Positions 9,146 to 18,064 of a DNA stretch of 64,000 nucleotides are shown here, in pieces. The translations under genes were made by a program, and so were the position numbers. Below the pieces are notes generated by a model, which worked only from the letters and a program-made list of their open reading frames with translations, was not told the DNA's origin and ran no database searches. Each line of letters opens with the position of its first letter. Position 1 is the first letter of the stretch. The DNA is from Novosphingobium sp. SG707. GTDB lineage: Bacteria; Pseudomonadota; Alphaproteobacteria; Sphingomonadales; Sphingomonadaceae. The stretch spans positions 564,833 through 628,832 of the forward strand of contig NZ_JAAZQL010000003.1 of the NCBI RefSeq assembly GCF_012275515.1. The letters are read 5' to 3'.

Positions 9146-10467
9146 AGGGGTTGAGCAGCAAGATGGTGTGGACGATCAGCGGCTTTGTCGCTTCGTCCGG
9201 CATGCGCTTTGTGCTGAACATTGCGCTGTCTTATTTGCTGGCGCCCGACATCATGGGCGTGATGCTGGTGGTCAATGCGGTGCGGTTGGGCATCGAACTG
9301 CTGACCGATGTGGGCATAGAGCAGAATATCGTGCATCACCCCGATGGGCTGGACCGGGCCTTTCGCGATACGGCATGGACGATGCAGGTCCTGCGCGGTT
9401 TTTTCCTCAGCCTGCTGTTTGCCGCTGCCGCTCCGTTTCTGGCGCAAACCTATCATATCGATGTGCGCATTTTCTGGCTGGTGGCCTGTTCGCCCTTTCT
9501 GGGAGGACTACATTCTACCGCCATCTTCGCGCTGGTCAAGCAGGTGGAGGTGCGGCGGCGGAATCAGTTCGAACTGGGCAGCGAGATGCTTGGCTTTCTG
9601 GTGTCGGTGGTTCTAGCCTATACGTTGCGTTCAGTATGGGCGCCCGCCCTTGCGCTCGTCTGCACCGTGGCGATCCGCTCGGCGCTCAGCTATCTCCTGC
9701 CCGATCCAGCGCAGCAATTCCGCCTTGATCCGCAGATCCGCCGCCGCATCCTGCATTACGGAAAATGGATCATGATGACCTCGCTGGTCATGTATGCGGC
9801 CACCAATCTGGATCGCCTCTATCTGGGGCAGGCGGTGCCGCTGGGGCTGGTGGGCATTTACGGCATTGCCCGCGCCATGGCCGAATTGCCCACCAACCTG
9901 GCCCGGCGGTTGAGTTACCAGATCATTTTTCCCGTCATGGTGCATCACCGCGATGATGGCGCCGACGTTGATCGGGCGGTGGAGCGGACAAGGTTGCTGT
10001 TTGCCTGTGCGGTCTGTCTGGCTCTGGGGGTGGGGACGGGCCTGTCCGATGGGGTGATCTCGTTGATCTATGATCCGCGCTATGTGTCGGCGGGGTGGAT
10101 TCTGGCGGTTCTGCTGGTGGGCGGCGCGTTTGCGGTGCTTTCTAATCTTAACGAGGCGCTACTGCTGGCCGCTGGGCGCCCGGCGTTCAGTAGTTTTGCC
10201 AATGGGGCGCGATTTTGCACCATGGCAATTTGCCTGCCTGCGGGGCTGCATTGGCTGGGCTTTCCCGGAGCGGTGATGGCCATCGGGTTTACGGAAATTT
10301 GCCAATATGGTTACATTTCGATTGGCCTCACGCGTCTGGACCGGGCGCCTTGGCGCGATGATGCCATTGCCATCAGTGCCTACGTGATTGCCCTTGGCGG
10401 GGTATGTGCGCTGCGCTATGGCCTCGGCCTTAACCAGCCCTTCCAGCCGATCTGGGGGATGCTATGA
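9142..10467 (+). CDS. Wzx-type oligosaccharide flippase
   Basis: 441 residues starting at the ATG at 9142, which overlaps the preceding stop. The open frame extends further back to 8710, but that part is the shadow of the GT2 gene. The protein is hydrophobic along its whole length with about 12-14 predicted helices and shows MATE/PST-family features: an N-terminal SSKMVWTISGFVASSGMRFVLN, LLAPDIMGVM, and an internal KWIMMTSLVMYAATNLDRLYLG. The family moves undecaprenyl-PP-linked repeat units to the periplasmic face. It is the only clear flippase in the window and therefore probably serves the whole cluster. Confidence 0.9.
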   Translation: MKGLSSKMVWTISGFVASSGMRFVLNIALSYLLAPDIMGVMLVVNAVRLGIELLTDVGIEQNIVHHPDGLDRAFRDTAWTMQVLRGFFLSLLFAAAAPFLAQTYHIDVRIFWLVACSPFLGGLHSTAIFALVKQVEVRRRNQFELGSEMLGFLVSVVLAYTLRSVWAPALALVCTVAIRSALSYLLPDPAQQFRLDPQIRRRILHYGKWIMMTSLVMYAATNLDRLYLGQAVPLGLVGIYGIARAMAELPTNLARRLSYQIIFPVMVHHRDDGADVDRAVERTRLLFACAVCLALGVGTGLSDGVISLIYDPRYVSAGWILAVLLVGGAFAVLSNLNEALLLAAGRPAFSSFANGARFCTMAICLPAGLHWLGFPGAVMAIGFTEICQYGYISIGLTRLDRAPWRDDAIAISAYVIALGGVCALRYGLGLNQPFQPIWGML

Positions 10468-11657
10468 TGAAACGTTTGCTGATTGTTCATAACGCCGGGG
10501 ATTATCGCGAAGCCAGGCGCCGCCGGGCGCAGGACGGCAGCGAGATCTATTACGGCCACAGTTATGTACTCGATCAGCTGGACCATTTGGCCGACCGCCA
10601 TGGTGAGGCAGGCTTCCTGTGCTGCACCGCTCCCGAATATGTCGAAAGGCTGGATCACGGCGTCACCCTGATGGGCGCCGATTGTAATGCCGAGCGCAAG
10701 GCCGGGCGTGCTCTGGCGATGATGGCCGATTATGATCCCACCCATTTGATCGTACATGGGCCGATCACCCCGCTGCTTCGCTGGGGCCTGCGGCGCGGGA
10801 TCAAGGTGGGATGCGTGCTGGCCGACAGTTTCGCCATGCATCCGCTGGATCGCTGGCTGCGCTTTGGCCGGTTGGCGGGCGCGCTCAATGATCCGGGGGT
10901 GACGCTGATCGGCAACCATGGGGTTAACGCGGCCCGCTCGCTGGTTGGGTTGGGGGTTCGCCCGGAAAAGGTCATACCATGGGATTTTCCTCAGACCCGC
11001 ACACCTGATCAATGGGCGGTCAAAACCGGGCCGGGTGATCCCCCCTATCAACTGCTCTATGTGGGTTCGATCGGGCGCCGCAAGGGTGTGGGCGATGTGA
11101 TTGATGCCTTGCTCCATTTGCGCCATCGCCCGGACATCCGGCTGAAAATCGCCGGACTGGGCCAGCGCGCCCGGTTTGAGGCGCGGGCGCGGCGGATGGG
11201 TGTGGCCGACCGGGTCGAATTTCTTGGCCTGGTGCCTAATTGGCAGGTGATGGAATTGATGCACCGCAGCGCCGCCGTGATCGTGCCCAGCCGCCATGGC
11301 TTTCCCGAGGGCATGCCGCTCACGCTTTACGAAGCGCTGGCCTCGCGCACGCCGGTGATCGCCTCCGATCATCCGATGTTTGCCGGTCATATCGAGCATG
11401 ACTGTAGCGCGCTCATCTATCCGGCGGGCAACAGCAGGCGGCTGGCGCATGAAATTGAGCGTCTGCTCGGCGATCCGGTTCTCTACGCCGCGATTTCCCA
11501 AGGCGCCGAGCAGGCGTGGAACAGAATGCAGATCCCCGTGAAATGGGGAGAGATGATTGATCACTGGCTGCAAGACGATGAAGGTGATCGGGCGTGGTTG
11601 GCGCAGCATGCGCTGGCCACGCCGGTTGGTGCACCGCAAAGCCGGTCCTGGGAGTAA
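10464..11657 (+). CDS. Glycosyltransferase family 4 (group 1)
   Basis: 397 residues; the start ATG overlaps the flippase stop (ATGATGA). The N-terminus (LLIVHNAGDYREA) is a slightly unusual GT-B start. The C-terminal domain is clear: LLYVGSIGRRKGVGDVIDAL, then VEFLGLVPN, and EGMPLTLYEALASRTPVIAS with the E-x7-E motif. It is cytoplasmic and probably elongates the EPS repeat unit. The acyl carrier protein gene follows four bases downstream of its stop. Confidence 0.87.
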   Translation: MMKRLLIVHNAGDYREARRRRAQDGSEIYYGHSYVLDQLDHLADRHGEAGFLCCTAPEYVERLDHGVTLMGADCNAERKAGRALAMMADYDPTHLIVHGPITPLLRWGLRRGIKVGCVLADSFAMHPLDRWLRFGRLAGALNDPGVTLIGNHGVNAARSLVGLGVRPEKVIPWDFPQTRTPDQWAVKTGPGDPPYQLLYVGSIGRRKGVGDVIDALLHLRHRPDIRLKIAGLGQRARFEARARRMGVADRVEFLGLVPNWQVMELMHRSAAVIVPSRHGFPEGMPLTLYEALASRTPVIASDHPMFAGHIEHDCSALIYPAGNSRRLAHEIERLLGDPVLYAAISQGAEQAWNRMQIPVKWGEMIDHWLQDDEGDRAWLAQHALATPVGAPQSRSWE

Positions 11658-11661
11658 AACT

Positions 11662-11895
11662 ATGGATAGATATGCTGTTATCGACAAGCTGATGGAAGTG
11701 TTTGCCGATACGTTTGATGATGACGAGATCGCCTATCGCGATGATCTGACCGCGGCCGATGTGGCCGAATGGGACAGCCTGAGCAACATCCGCTTCATGG
11801 TGGCGGTCGAACAGGCGTTTGGGCGCAAATTCTCCATCGGCGATTGGCAGAACCTCAAGCAGTTGGGGGATCTGGTGAACCTGTTGGCAGTATGA
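11662..11895 (+). CDS. Acyl carrier protein (free-standing)
   Basis: 77 residues from the ATG at 11662, preceded by GGGAG. The frame is open further upstream to 11557, but that part lies inside the GT gene. The sequence is acidic and ends its first half with the EWDSLSNIRF motif, in which Ser39 would carry the 4'-phosphopantetheine arm. The pattern (M-E-x-F-x-D ... D-DLT ... WDSL ... V-E-x-x-F) matches ACP/PCP-like carrier proteins outside fatty acid synthesis. It sits between sugar transferases and an MBOAT acyltransferase. The FkbH-like protein at 22773-24716 is the best candidate for loading it. The acyl group carried is not known from sequence. Confidence 0.88.
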   Translation: MDRYAVIDKLMEVFADTFDDDEIAYRDDLTAADVAEWDSLSNIRFMVAVEQAFGRKFSIGDWQNLKQLGDLVNLLAV

Positions 11896-11942
11896 TCGGT
11901 AGCCTGCCGTGAACCTTCATTACGCATCCCGGGGCGGTGGCC

Positions 11943-13514
11943 ATGGCGTTTAACTCCTATGGCTTTGCGCTGTTGTTTCTGCCGATCGTGTTTGCGCTCT
12001 ATCGGCTGGCGGCGCTGTTGCGCGGGCCGGGGGCGCGGCTCTTGGTGGTCATCGCGGCGGGTCTGGTGTTTTATGCTCTGGCCTGCGCATGGGCCTTGCC
12101 GGTGCTGTTGATTTCGCTGGTGGGCAATTACGCGGTGGCGGGCCGTATCGCGGCCACGCAAGGCACAACGCAACGCGGCTGGCTGATCTTTGGTGTGACG
12201 GCCAATGTCGCCGCGCTGGTCATCTACAAATTCACCGGTTTCTTCGGTGCCAATCTCGCGCTTGTCATGCCGGGATTTATGGCGGCGGGCGGGGCAGCCT
12301 CCCGCCTTTGGCGCGAACTGGCGCTGCCTTTGGGCATCTCTTTTTTCACGTTTCAGCAGATTTCGTTGCTGGTCGATGTGGCGCGCGGGCTGGTGCCGCA
12401 GTTGCGTCCGCTCACCTATCTGGCCTCGATCCTGTTTTTTCCCTATTTGGTTTCCGGCCCGATCACCTATTACCGCGAATTCGCCCCCCAGATCGAGGCG
12501 GAACCACGTGACTGGCTGCGCAACGGCATCACCGGCATCACGCTGTTCTCCGTCGGATTGTTCAAAAAAACCTTGCTGGCCGACAGCCTAATCCTCTGGG
12601 TCGATCCGATGTTTGCCGATGTCGCCACAGGCAAAAGCCCGGTGGCGGTTCAGGCCTGGGTGATGGTGGCTGGCTTCCTGATGCAGATGTATTTCGATTT
12701 TTCCGGCTATTCGGACATGGCCGCCGGGGTGGCTCGGCTGTTCGGGGTGCGTCTGCCGCTCAATTTCTATTCCCCCATGCGCGTTACCAGCATCATGGAC
12801 TGGTGGCGCCGCTGGCATATGAGCCTTGGGCGTTTCGTCAATGATTATATCTTCCAGTCGCTGGCCCTCCCACTGACGCGCAAGGCGGTGATGCGCGGCC
12901 ATGGCCGCTGGGGGGTGATGGTTCTGGGCGTGCTGATGCCGACGGCGGTCTCGATGCTCGTGATCGGCGCATGGCATGGCGGGCGTTGGACCTATATCGT
13001 GTTCGGCCTGCTGCATGCCGTCTATATGGTTGTGGCCGAGGCTTGGCTGTTCTGGCGTAAGAAGAATAGGAAGCACAAGGGCGCGGCGGCACCCTCGCGG
13101 CTGGACCATGTTCGGGGCCATGTACTGACTATCCTTTGCGTGCTGGTGGCACTGGTGCCGTTTCGGGCGGCGGATATGGCGAGCGCCCTGCGAATATGGG
13201 GCGCGATGGTGGGATTCAATGGTTCGGCGGTGTGGCTGCCTTGGCCGGTGATGGCGCCGGTAGGAGCGGGCCTTGTGGCGGTGGAACTGGCCGCTGCGCT
13301 GTTCATCGTCTATGCTTTGCCCAACACGGCGCAGTGGCTCGACAGGCTGGATCCGTCGCTGCCCTTTGCCGGTGGGGACAAAGTGTCACGCGGGCCGTTC
13401 GGCTGGCGCTGGCGGGCCGGTCTGGGCTGGGGGCTGCTGACGGGCGCTGCCCTGATGCTGGGACTGACATTCGTCAGTCGCGGTGCTAACAGTTTTGTCT
13501 ATTTCAGCTTTTAA
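11943..13514 (+). CDS. MBOAT-family membrane O-acyltransferase (AlgI-like)
   Basis: About 523 residues from the ATG at 11943 (a GTG two codons upstream is also possible). The N-terminus MAFNSYGFALLFLPIVFALY is the classical AlgI/DltB-type start. There are many membrane helices. Family landmarks are LPLGISFFTFQQISLLVD, YFDFSGYSDMA, WWRRWHMSLGRFVNDYI, and two conserved His residues in GAWHGG (~345) and GLLH (~358). Such proteins move acyl groups across the inner membrane onto an extracellular polymer. The preceding ACP and following SGNH-like protein suggest an acyl-ACP or ACP-derived donor and a periplasmic partner. Acetylation from acetyl-CoA remains the simpler alternative. Confidence 0.9.
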   Translation: MAFNSYGFALLFLPIVFALYRLAALLRGPGARLLVVIAAGLVFYALACAWALPVLLISLVGNYAVAGRIAATQGTTQRGWLIFGVTANVAALVIYKFTGFFGANLALVMPGFMAAGGAASRLWRELALPLGISFFTFQQISLLVDVARGLVPQLRPLTYLASILFFPYLVSGPITYYREFAPQIEAEPRDWLRNGITGITLFSVGLFKKTLLADSLILWVDPMFADVATGKSPVAVQAWVMVAGFLMQMYFDFSGYSDMAAGVARLFGVRLPLNFYSPMRVTSIMDWWRRWHMSLGRFVNDYIFQSLALPLTRKAVMRGHGRWGVMVLGVLMPTAVSMLVIGAWHGGRWTYIVFGLLHAVYMVVAEAWLFWRKKNRKHKGAAAPSRLDHVRGHVLTILCVLVALVPFRAADMASALRIWGAMVGFNGSAVWLPWPVMAPVGAGLVAVELAAALFIVYALPNTAQWLDRLDPSLPFAGGDKVSRGPFGWRWRAGLGWGLLTGAALMLGLTFVSRGANSFVYFSF

Positions 13515-13516
13515 GG

Positions 13517-14587
13517 ATGGATGGCGTGGAACCAGCAGGCTTGTATCAGCCCGGCGACACCCTGTCGGGCATCGGGCGTTACGCGCTGGGGCTGGTGATA
13601 GGCTTTGCGCTGGTGCTGGCGGCAACCTTGTGCCTGCCGTTCAACGGCTATCTCGCCTCGCAGCAGGCACGGGACAGCGAGATGTTTCATACCCGCTGGA
13701 TCTATGAGCGCATCCATTTCGATCCTGCGCCGATCGATGTCGCCATTATCGGTTCCTCCCGGGTCGAAGCCGGGATCAGCCCGTTGATCATGACGCAGGT
13801 TCTTTCGCAAAAGTTGGGGCGGCCGGTTCATGCGGTCAGTCTGGCAATGGTCAGGCCGGGGCGGGACTATCATGCCTTGCTCGTGCGCGATCTTGTGCGA
13901 TACCATCCCGAAGTGAAGCTGATCATCTTGTCGGATGATGGCTTTATGCCCTTGTCGCATCCAATGTTTCAGGAAATGGCGACGCCGACCGATGTCGTTT
14001 CCCAGCCATTGCTGATCAACCGGGACTATTTCAAAAACCTATTTGCCCTGCCCTATCGCAATCTCCTCAATGTTGCAGAGCAGGTACGACCCGGCTGGTT
14101 TGGGGTGTACAAGACCTTTGATCCATCACGCTATGCCGGTTCCGACCTGGACCGGACGCTGGGCTATCGCCTGCCCGACGGACATTGGCGCAATGGCGAT
14201 ACTGTCATGCCGGTCGCCCAATTGATGAAAAGGGCAGAACAGACCAAGGCCACGGGCCGGAGCAGGCAATTTGTGCATTTATCTTTCTTGCCGGAAGCAT
14301 GGCGGCTCGCGATTGAATATCGCAACATGGCGGCCATCGGGCGGTTGGCGGACGATCACCACGTTGTGCTGGTTTTTGTCGGACTGCCGATGGTCGGGCC
14401 TTATGACGAACCGCGCAACCCGGCCTTCCTGATGCGCTACGGGCCGGATATCATGCTGATCTCTCTGCGTAACAATCCGGGCTTTTATCAGGATGATGTG
14501 CATCTCAACCGTGCGGGTGCCATTGTGGCCACGCGGGATCTGGCCGATCGGGTGGCGCCTTTCCTGGCAAAAAGAATCGTTCCATGA
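13517..14587 (+). CDS. Membrane-anchored SGNH/GDSL-like protein, probable partner of the MBOAT acyltransferase
   Basis: 356 residues. One N-terminal membrane helix (about 21-43) is followed by a periplasmic domain. The block IIGSSRVEAGISP near 78-90 resembles the nucleophile loop of SGNH hydrolases (GSSR at 79-82), and DDVHLNRAGA near 326-335 supplies the D-x-x-H pair seen in AlgX/AlgJ/DltD-like proteins. It starts two bases after the MBOAT stop, the same arrangement as AlgI with AlgJ/AlgX. It probably completes transfer of the acyl group to the polysaccharide in the periplasm. I infer the activity from fold-level motifs and position; overall similarity to a named family member is not certain. 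Confidence 0.72.
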   Translation: MDGVEPAGLYQPGDTLSGIGRYALGLVIGFALVLAATLCLPFNGYLASQQARDSEMFHTRWIYERIHFDPAPIDVAIIGSSRVEAGISPLIMTQVLSQKLGRPVHAVSLAMVRPGRDYHALLVRDLVRYHPEVKLIILSDDGFMPLSHPMFQEMATPTDVVSQPLLINRDYFKNLFALPYRNLLNVAEQVRPGWFGVYKTFDPSRYAGSDLDRTLGYRLPDGHWRNGDTVMPVAQLMKRAEQTKATGRSRQFVHLSFLPEAWRLAIEYRNMAAIGRLADDHHVVLVFVGLPMVGPYDEPRNPAFLMRYGPDIMLISLRNNPGFYQDDVHLNRAGAIVATRDLADRVAPFLAKRIVP

Positions 14588-15789
14588 TCAGGCCGCTCGC
14601 AATCGGCGCGGATACTCGGCCCGGGCGCCCTCAGGTGGTTTTTGCCATCACCCATACCGAGCCGGGTGGCCTGCGTGAAATCTGGCAGGATGTGGCCGCC
14701 GGGCTTGAGGAGAGAGGGCTGCGCACCGGGCTGGTCTCGCTTTATCCTCGGGCAGGGGAAAGGGTGGAAGCAGGCGCGGCTGGCTGGGGGTTCATCCTGA
14801 ACCGGCCCCGTCGTACGCCATGGTCGGCGATAGCGCTGGTGTGGCGCGTGGTGCACTGGTTGCGTCAGACACGACCACGTATCGTCATCACCGGGATGCC
14901 TTTCTGCAATGTGCTGTTTTCCATCTGCTGCACCATGGCCGGTACGGGAACGAAGGTCATCCTGTCGCATCACACCCCATCCTTCACCTATCAGAACGTA
15001 TTGAACATTCTCGACAGGCGTACCGGTTGCAGTCCGGCTGTTGCGGCGATCATCAGCGTGTCGGATGCGGTGGGGCGCTCTTTTGCCGCATGGCCGGTGG
15101 CCTATCGCGCCAAGCAACGCACGATCCACAATTCACTTCCCGCACGGATCGAGCAACTGGTCGACGGTATGGCGATGGTGCCCCGCGACAGAAGTGATGG
15201 AGCGCTGCGCATCATGGCGGTGGGGCGTTTGTCCAGCCAGAAGAACCATGCGCAGTTGATCCGCGCGATGGCTTTTGCGCCCGACGGTGTGCTGGAGATC
15301 ATCGGGGCGGGCGAGGACGAGGCGGATTTGCGCGCGTTGATCGCGCAATTGGATCTGGCACATAAAGTGACTCTTTTGGGGCAATTCCCGCGGGAGGATA
15401 CTTTGCGACGTCTGGCGGGAGCGGATGTCTTTGTGCAGGTGAGCCTGTTCGAGGGGCATAGCCTCGCTCTGCTTGAAGCGGCCCGGATGGGTGTGCCGCT
15501 GATCGTGTCGCAGGTTGCCGAACAGATCGAGGGCATCACCGATGAGCAGGGCGAATTATGCGGTGTTGCGGTGCCCTTGGGCGATGCCACAGCGCTGGGT
15601 CACATCCTGCAGGAATGGGCAATGGATGAGGCACAGCGGCGCTCATGGGCGCAAAAGTCGCTCCGCCTAGGGCATATGCGCAGTTCGTGCAATTTGATCG
15701 AACATTATGAAGCTCTGCTGGCGGAGTTGGGCGTCCAGCGTGAGGAGGGCAATTGTGCTTTGCATTCCCGACAAGAGGAACTGGTTTAA
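14584..15789 (+). CDS. Glycosyltransferase family 4 (group 1)
   Basis: 401 residues; the ATG overlaps the previous stop by four bases. The N-terminal QVVFAITHTEPGGLREIWQD carries the Gly-rich acceptor/donor loop of GT-B enzymes. The C-terminal domain contains RIMAVGRLSSQKNHAQLI and EGHSLALLEAARMGVPLIVS with the E-x7-E motif. The enzyme is cytoplasmic and probably adds a sugar to the EPS repeat unit. It is the third GT4 enzyme in the run, so with the GT2 and WecG-type enzymes at least five non-priming sugar transfers are encoded here. Confidence 0.88.
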   Translation: MIRPLAIGADTRPGRPQVVFAITHTEPGGLREIWQDVAAGLEERGLRTGLVSLYPRAGERVEAGAAGWGFILNRPRRTPWSAIALVWRVVHWLRQTRPRIVITGMPFCNVLFSICCTMAGTGTKVILSHHTPSFTYQNVLNILDRRTGCSPAVAAIISVSDAVGRSFAAWPVAYRAKQRTIHNSLPARIEQLVDGMAMVPRDRSDGALRIMAVGRLSSQKNHAQLIRAMAFAPDGVLEIIGAGEDEADLRALIAQLDLAHKVTLLGQFPREDTLRRLAGADVFVQVSLFEGHSLALLEAARMGVPLIVSQVAEQIEGITDEQGELCGVAVPLGDATALGHILQEWAMDEAQRRSWAQKSLRLGHMRSSCNLIEHYEALLAELGVQREEGNCALHSRQEELV

Positions 15790-17123
15790 TGCCCGCTGAT
15801 AGCTGGCTCAACAATCTGGCTGATGCCGAACAGCAGCGTGCCGCAACGATGCGGCGACGCTGGGCCTCTCTGGTGTTTGTGGCCTATATAGGCTTTATGC
15901 TGCTGCGCCTTGATTTGCTGCTGGCCAGCGATACGAGCGGGCAGAATGCCGATGGACAGGTCTCGAACCAGTTGATCTTGATCGGGCTGGCGCTGCTGCT
16001 GTTTTTCACGACATGGCGCAGGCAGAGTTTCGCAGATTTCCTGGGTCGGTCATGGCCTTATGTGCTGCTGTTGGCCTATTGCCTGTTAAGCGTGATGTGG
16101 TCTGTGGCCCCGGATATTGCCGTTCGCCGCTGGGTTCAGATGGTGATCTCGTTCTGGGTGATCTGGCACTGCTGCGTCGAACTGGGCTATGCGCGCACCC
16201 TGTGGCTGACGCGCAATGTTCTGATGGTTCTATTGGTTCTTAATTTTCTTACTGTGGCTTTTTTTAGCCGTGGCATTCACCAATTCCAGTATGGTTTGGA
16301 TCCGGGTACTATCGGCTCCTGGCGTGGCATTACCAACAACAAGAACATGGCCGGGCCGATATGTTGCATGACAATTCTCATGTATCTCTTTGACAAGAGG
16401 AATGTGTCAAAAACCTATCATGCATTAGTCGTTCTGCTGGCGGCGATCTTTCTCTATTTTACGCAATCCAAATCCTCGATGCTCAGCCTTTCCATTGCTA
16501 TTTTGGCCGGGATCGCGATCAGCATGTTCGATTATGCCGGGGCCTACAAGACGCTTGTCCGCAGGGTGATACTGGCATTGCTTACCTTTCCGCTGTTTCT
16601 TGTGCTGGTTTTTGAAAAACTTCAGCCCTATTTTGACCGTGAGGCTTTTTCCGGGCGCATGCGGATCTGGTCCACACTGGTGCTTTATGCCCGCGATCAT
16701 TTCTGGACCGGGGCGGGTTTCAGCTCCTTCTGGCGTTCGGGTAAGGTCAGCCCGATCTTCCAACTGACCGAGGGATGGGTGGCCGAACTCGCCCCGGCGG
16801 GGCATAATAGCTATTTCGATTTGCTGGTCACAATCGGTTTTCCTGGCCTTGTCCTTTCGGTAGCGGTGCTGGTGCTTTATCCGGTCTGGCGCCTGTTGGC
16901 GTCCGATACACTTCCCGCGCCTTGCCGCTCCTTGTTGCTTTCGATCATCATTTTCTGCGTATTCAACAGCCTTGCCGAATCCCAGTTTCTGGACGGCAAG
17001 GGGGTGGACCAGTCCTTTCTGACCATGACCTGCGCCCTGATCGCTCTGGTACCTGTGACAAGGACAGTAAACAGGACCTTCTTGAGGTGTCGGTCAGCCG
17101 GTCTGCAACGGGATAGAACCTGA
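15789..17123 (+). CDS. O-antigen ligase/polymerase (Wzy)-family membrane protein, second copy
   Basis: 444 residues from the ATG at 15789, which shares a base with the previous stop (TAATG). It is polytopic with roughly ten helices. Family features are the SWRGITNNKNMAGP motif before the large loop and HNSYFDLLVTIGFPGLVL near residue 338. It is clearly similar to the protein at 20576-21997 (same RGxTxxKN and HNxYxDLLVTxGxPG motifs, same spacing), so the two look like paralogues, while the protein at 1350-3908 is more distant. Whether it is polymerase or ligase cannot be decided from sequence. Confidence 0.85.
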   Translation: MPADSWLNNLADAEQQRAATMRRRWASLVFVAYIGFMLLRLDLLLASDTSGQNADGQVSNQLILIGLALLLFFTTWRRQSFADFLGRSWPYVLLLAYCLLSVMWSVAPDIAVRRWVQMVISFWVIWHCCVELGYARTLWLTRNVLMVLLVLNFLTVAFFSRGIHQFQYGLDPGTIGSWRGITNNKNMAGPICCMTILMYLFDKRNVSKTYHALVVLLAAIFLYFTQSKSSMLSLSIAILAGIAISMFDYAGAYKTLVRRVILALLTFPLFLVLVFEKLQPYFDREAFSGRMRIWSTLVLYARDHFWTGAGFSSFWRSGKVSPIFQLTEGWVAELAPAGHNSYFDLLVTIGFPGLVLSVAVLVLYPVWRLLASDTLPAPCRSLLLSIIIFCVFNSLAESQFLDGKGVDQSFLTMTCALIALVPVTRTVNRTFLRCRSAGLQRDRT

Positions 17124-17246
17124 AACGCTGCCACCTTGGCAAGTGAAGGAGAGGTTGGTAAGGGTTTATACCTGTAAGCCGACGTGGCCCGGCTAAGCTT
17201 GTCCAGTCCATAGGGAGCGACGTGCTGTGTTGATGGCTGGGATGCG

Positions 17247-18011
17247 ATGATGGACAAGCCGAAATTGATGATTGGTGGCTTGCCGGTCATGCGGGCCACT
17301 TGCGCGGAACTTTGCGATATTATGGTGGCCGATACGGCTTTGGCGCGCTCCGGGGCTTTAGCCTTGCCGCGCTTTGTTACCTCGGCCAATGGCAGCCTGA
17401 TTGCCGAATACCATGTCAACCGCGATTTGCGCGCCGCCGTGGATCAGGCCGATATTATCGATGCCGACGGCATGTCTCTGGTCTTTGCCAGCAAGATTTT
17501 CACCGATCAGCCGCTGCAGCAGCGCACCGCCACCACTGATTTCCTGATGGGCGCTTCGCATGTTGCGGCCCAGCATGATATTACGTTCTATTTTATCGGG
17601 GCAAAACCCGGTGTGGCCGCCCGCGCCGCCGACAATTTGCGCCACCGGTTTCACGGATTGCGGATCCTGGGCGTGCGCCACGGCTATTTCAGCGATGCCG
17701 ATATTCCTGCCATTTGCGAGGCGGTGCGCAAGTCCGGCGCCGATGTACTCTGGGTCGGGCTGGGAACCCCGCTTCAGGAGCGGTTTGCGGTGCGCGCGCG
17801 CGAATTGCTGGCCGGCGTGGCGTGGATACGCACTTGCGGTGGCCTGTTTGACCATTATGGCGGCGGGGTCTCGCGCGCGCCCGGATGGATGCAGACGCTG
17901 GGGTTGGAATGGCTTTACCGCGCCGCACGTGAGCCTTTGCGACTTGGCTGGCGCTATTTGGTGACCAACCCTCGCGCGATTTATCACCTTATCACCAAGA
18001 CCCGATCCTGA
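17247..18011 (+). CDS. WecG/TagA/CpsF-family glycosyltransferase (GT26)
   Basis: 254 residues from ATG 17247 (ATG 17250 is equally possible). Family landmarks are the N-terminal VTSANGSLIAEY, the DADGMSLVFASK block, FYFIGAKPGVAARAADNL, and VLWVGLGTPLQERFAVRAREL with the G-x-P-x-Q-E motif, followed by GGLFDHYGGGVSRAPGWMQTLGLEWLYR. Known members transfer ManNAcA or ManNAc (and in some EPS systems glucose or glucuronate) to lipid-linked acceptors. It follows a 123-base spacer that holds no gene. The protein is about the usual size for the family. Confidence 0.9.
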   Translation: MMDKPKLMIGGLPVMRATCAELCDIMVADTALARSGALALPRFVTSANGSLIAEYHVNRDLRAAVDQADIIDADGMSLVFASKIFTDQPLQQRTATTDFLMGASHVAAQHDITFYFIGAKPGVAARAADNLRHRFHGLRILGVRHGYFSDADIPAICEAVRKSGADVLWVGLGTPLQERFAVRARELLAGVAWIRTCGGLFDHYGGGVSRAPGWMQTLGLEWLYRAAREPLRLGWRYLVTNPRAIYHLITKTRS

Positions 18012-18064
18012 TGCCCTTTCCGGTGCCCGCCGCCTTTCCCTGTTTGTCAATCGCCTGAGGTTCC

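Noticed and set aside
10416..11687. 423-codon open frame antisense to the GT4 and ACP genes
   Set aside because: Shadow frame; both + strand genes have clear family motifs and coupling to neighbours.
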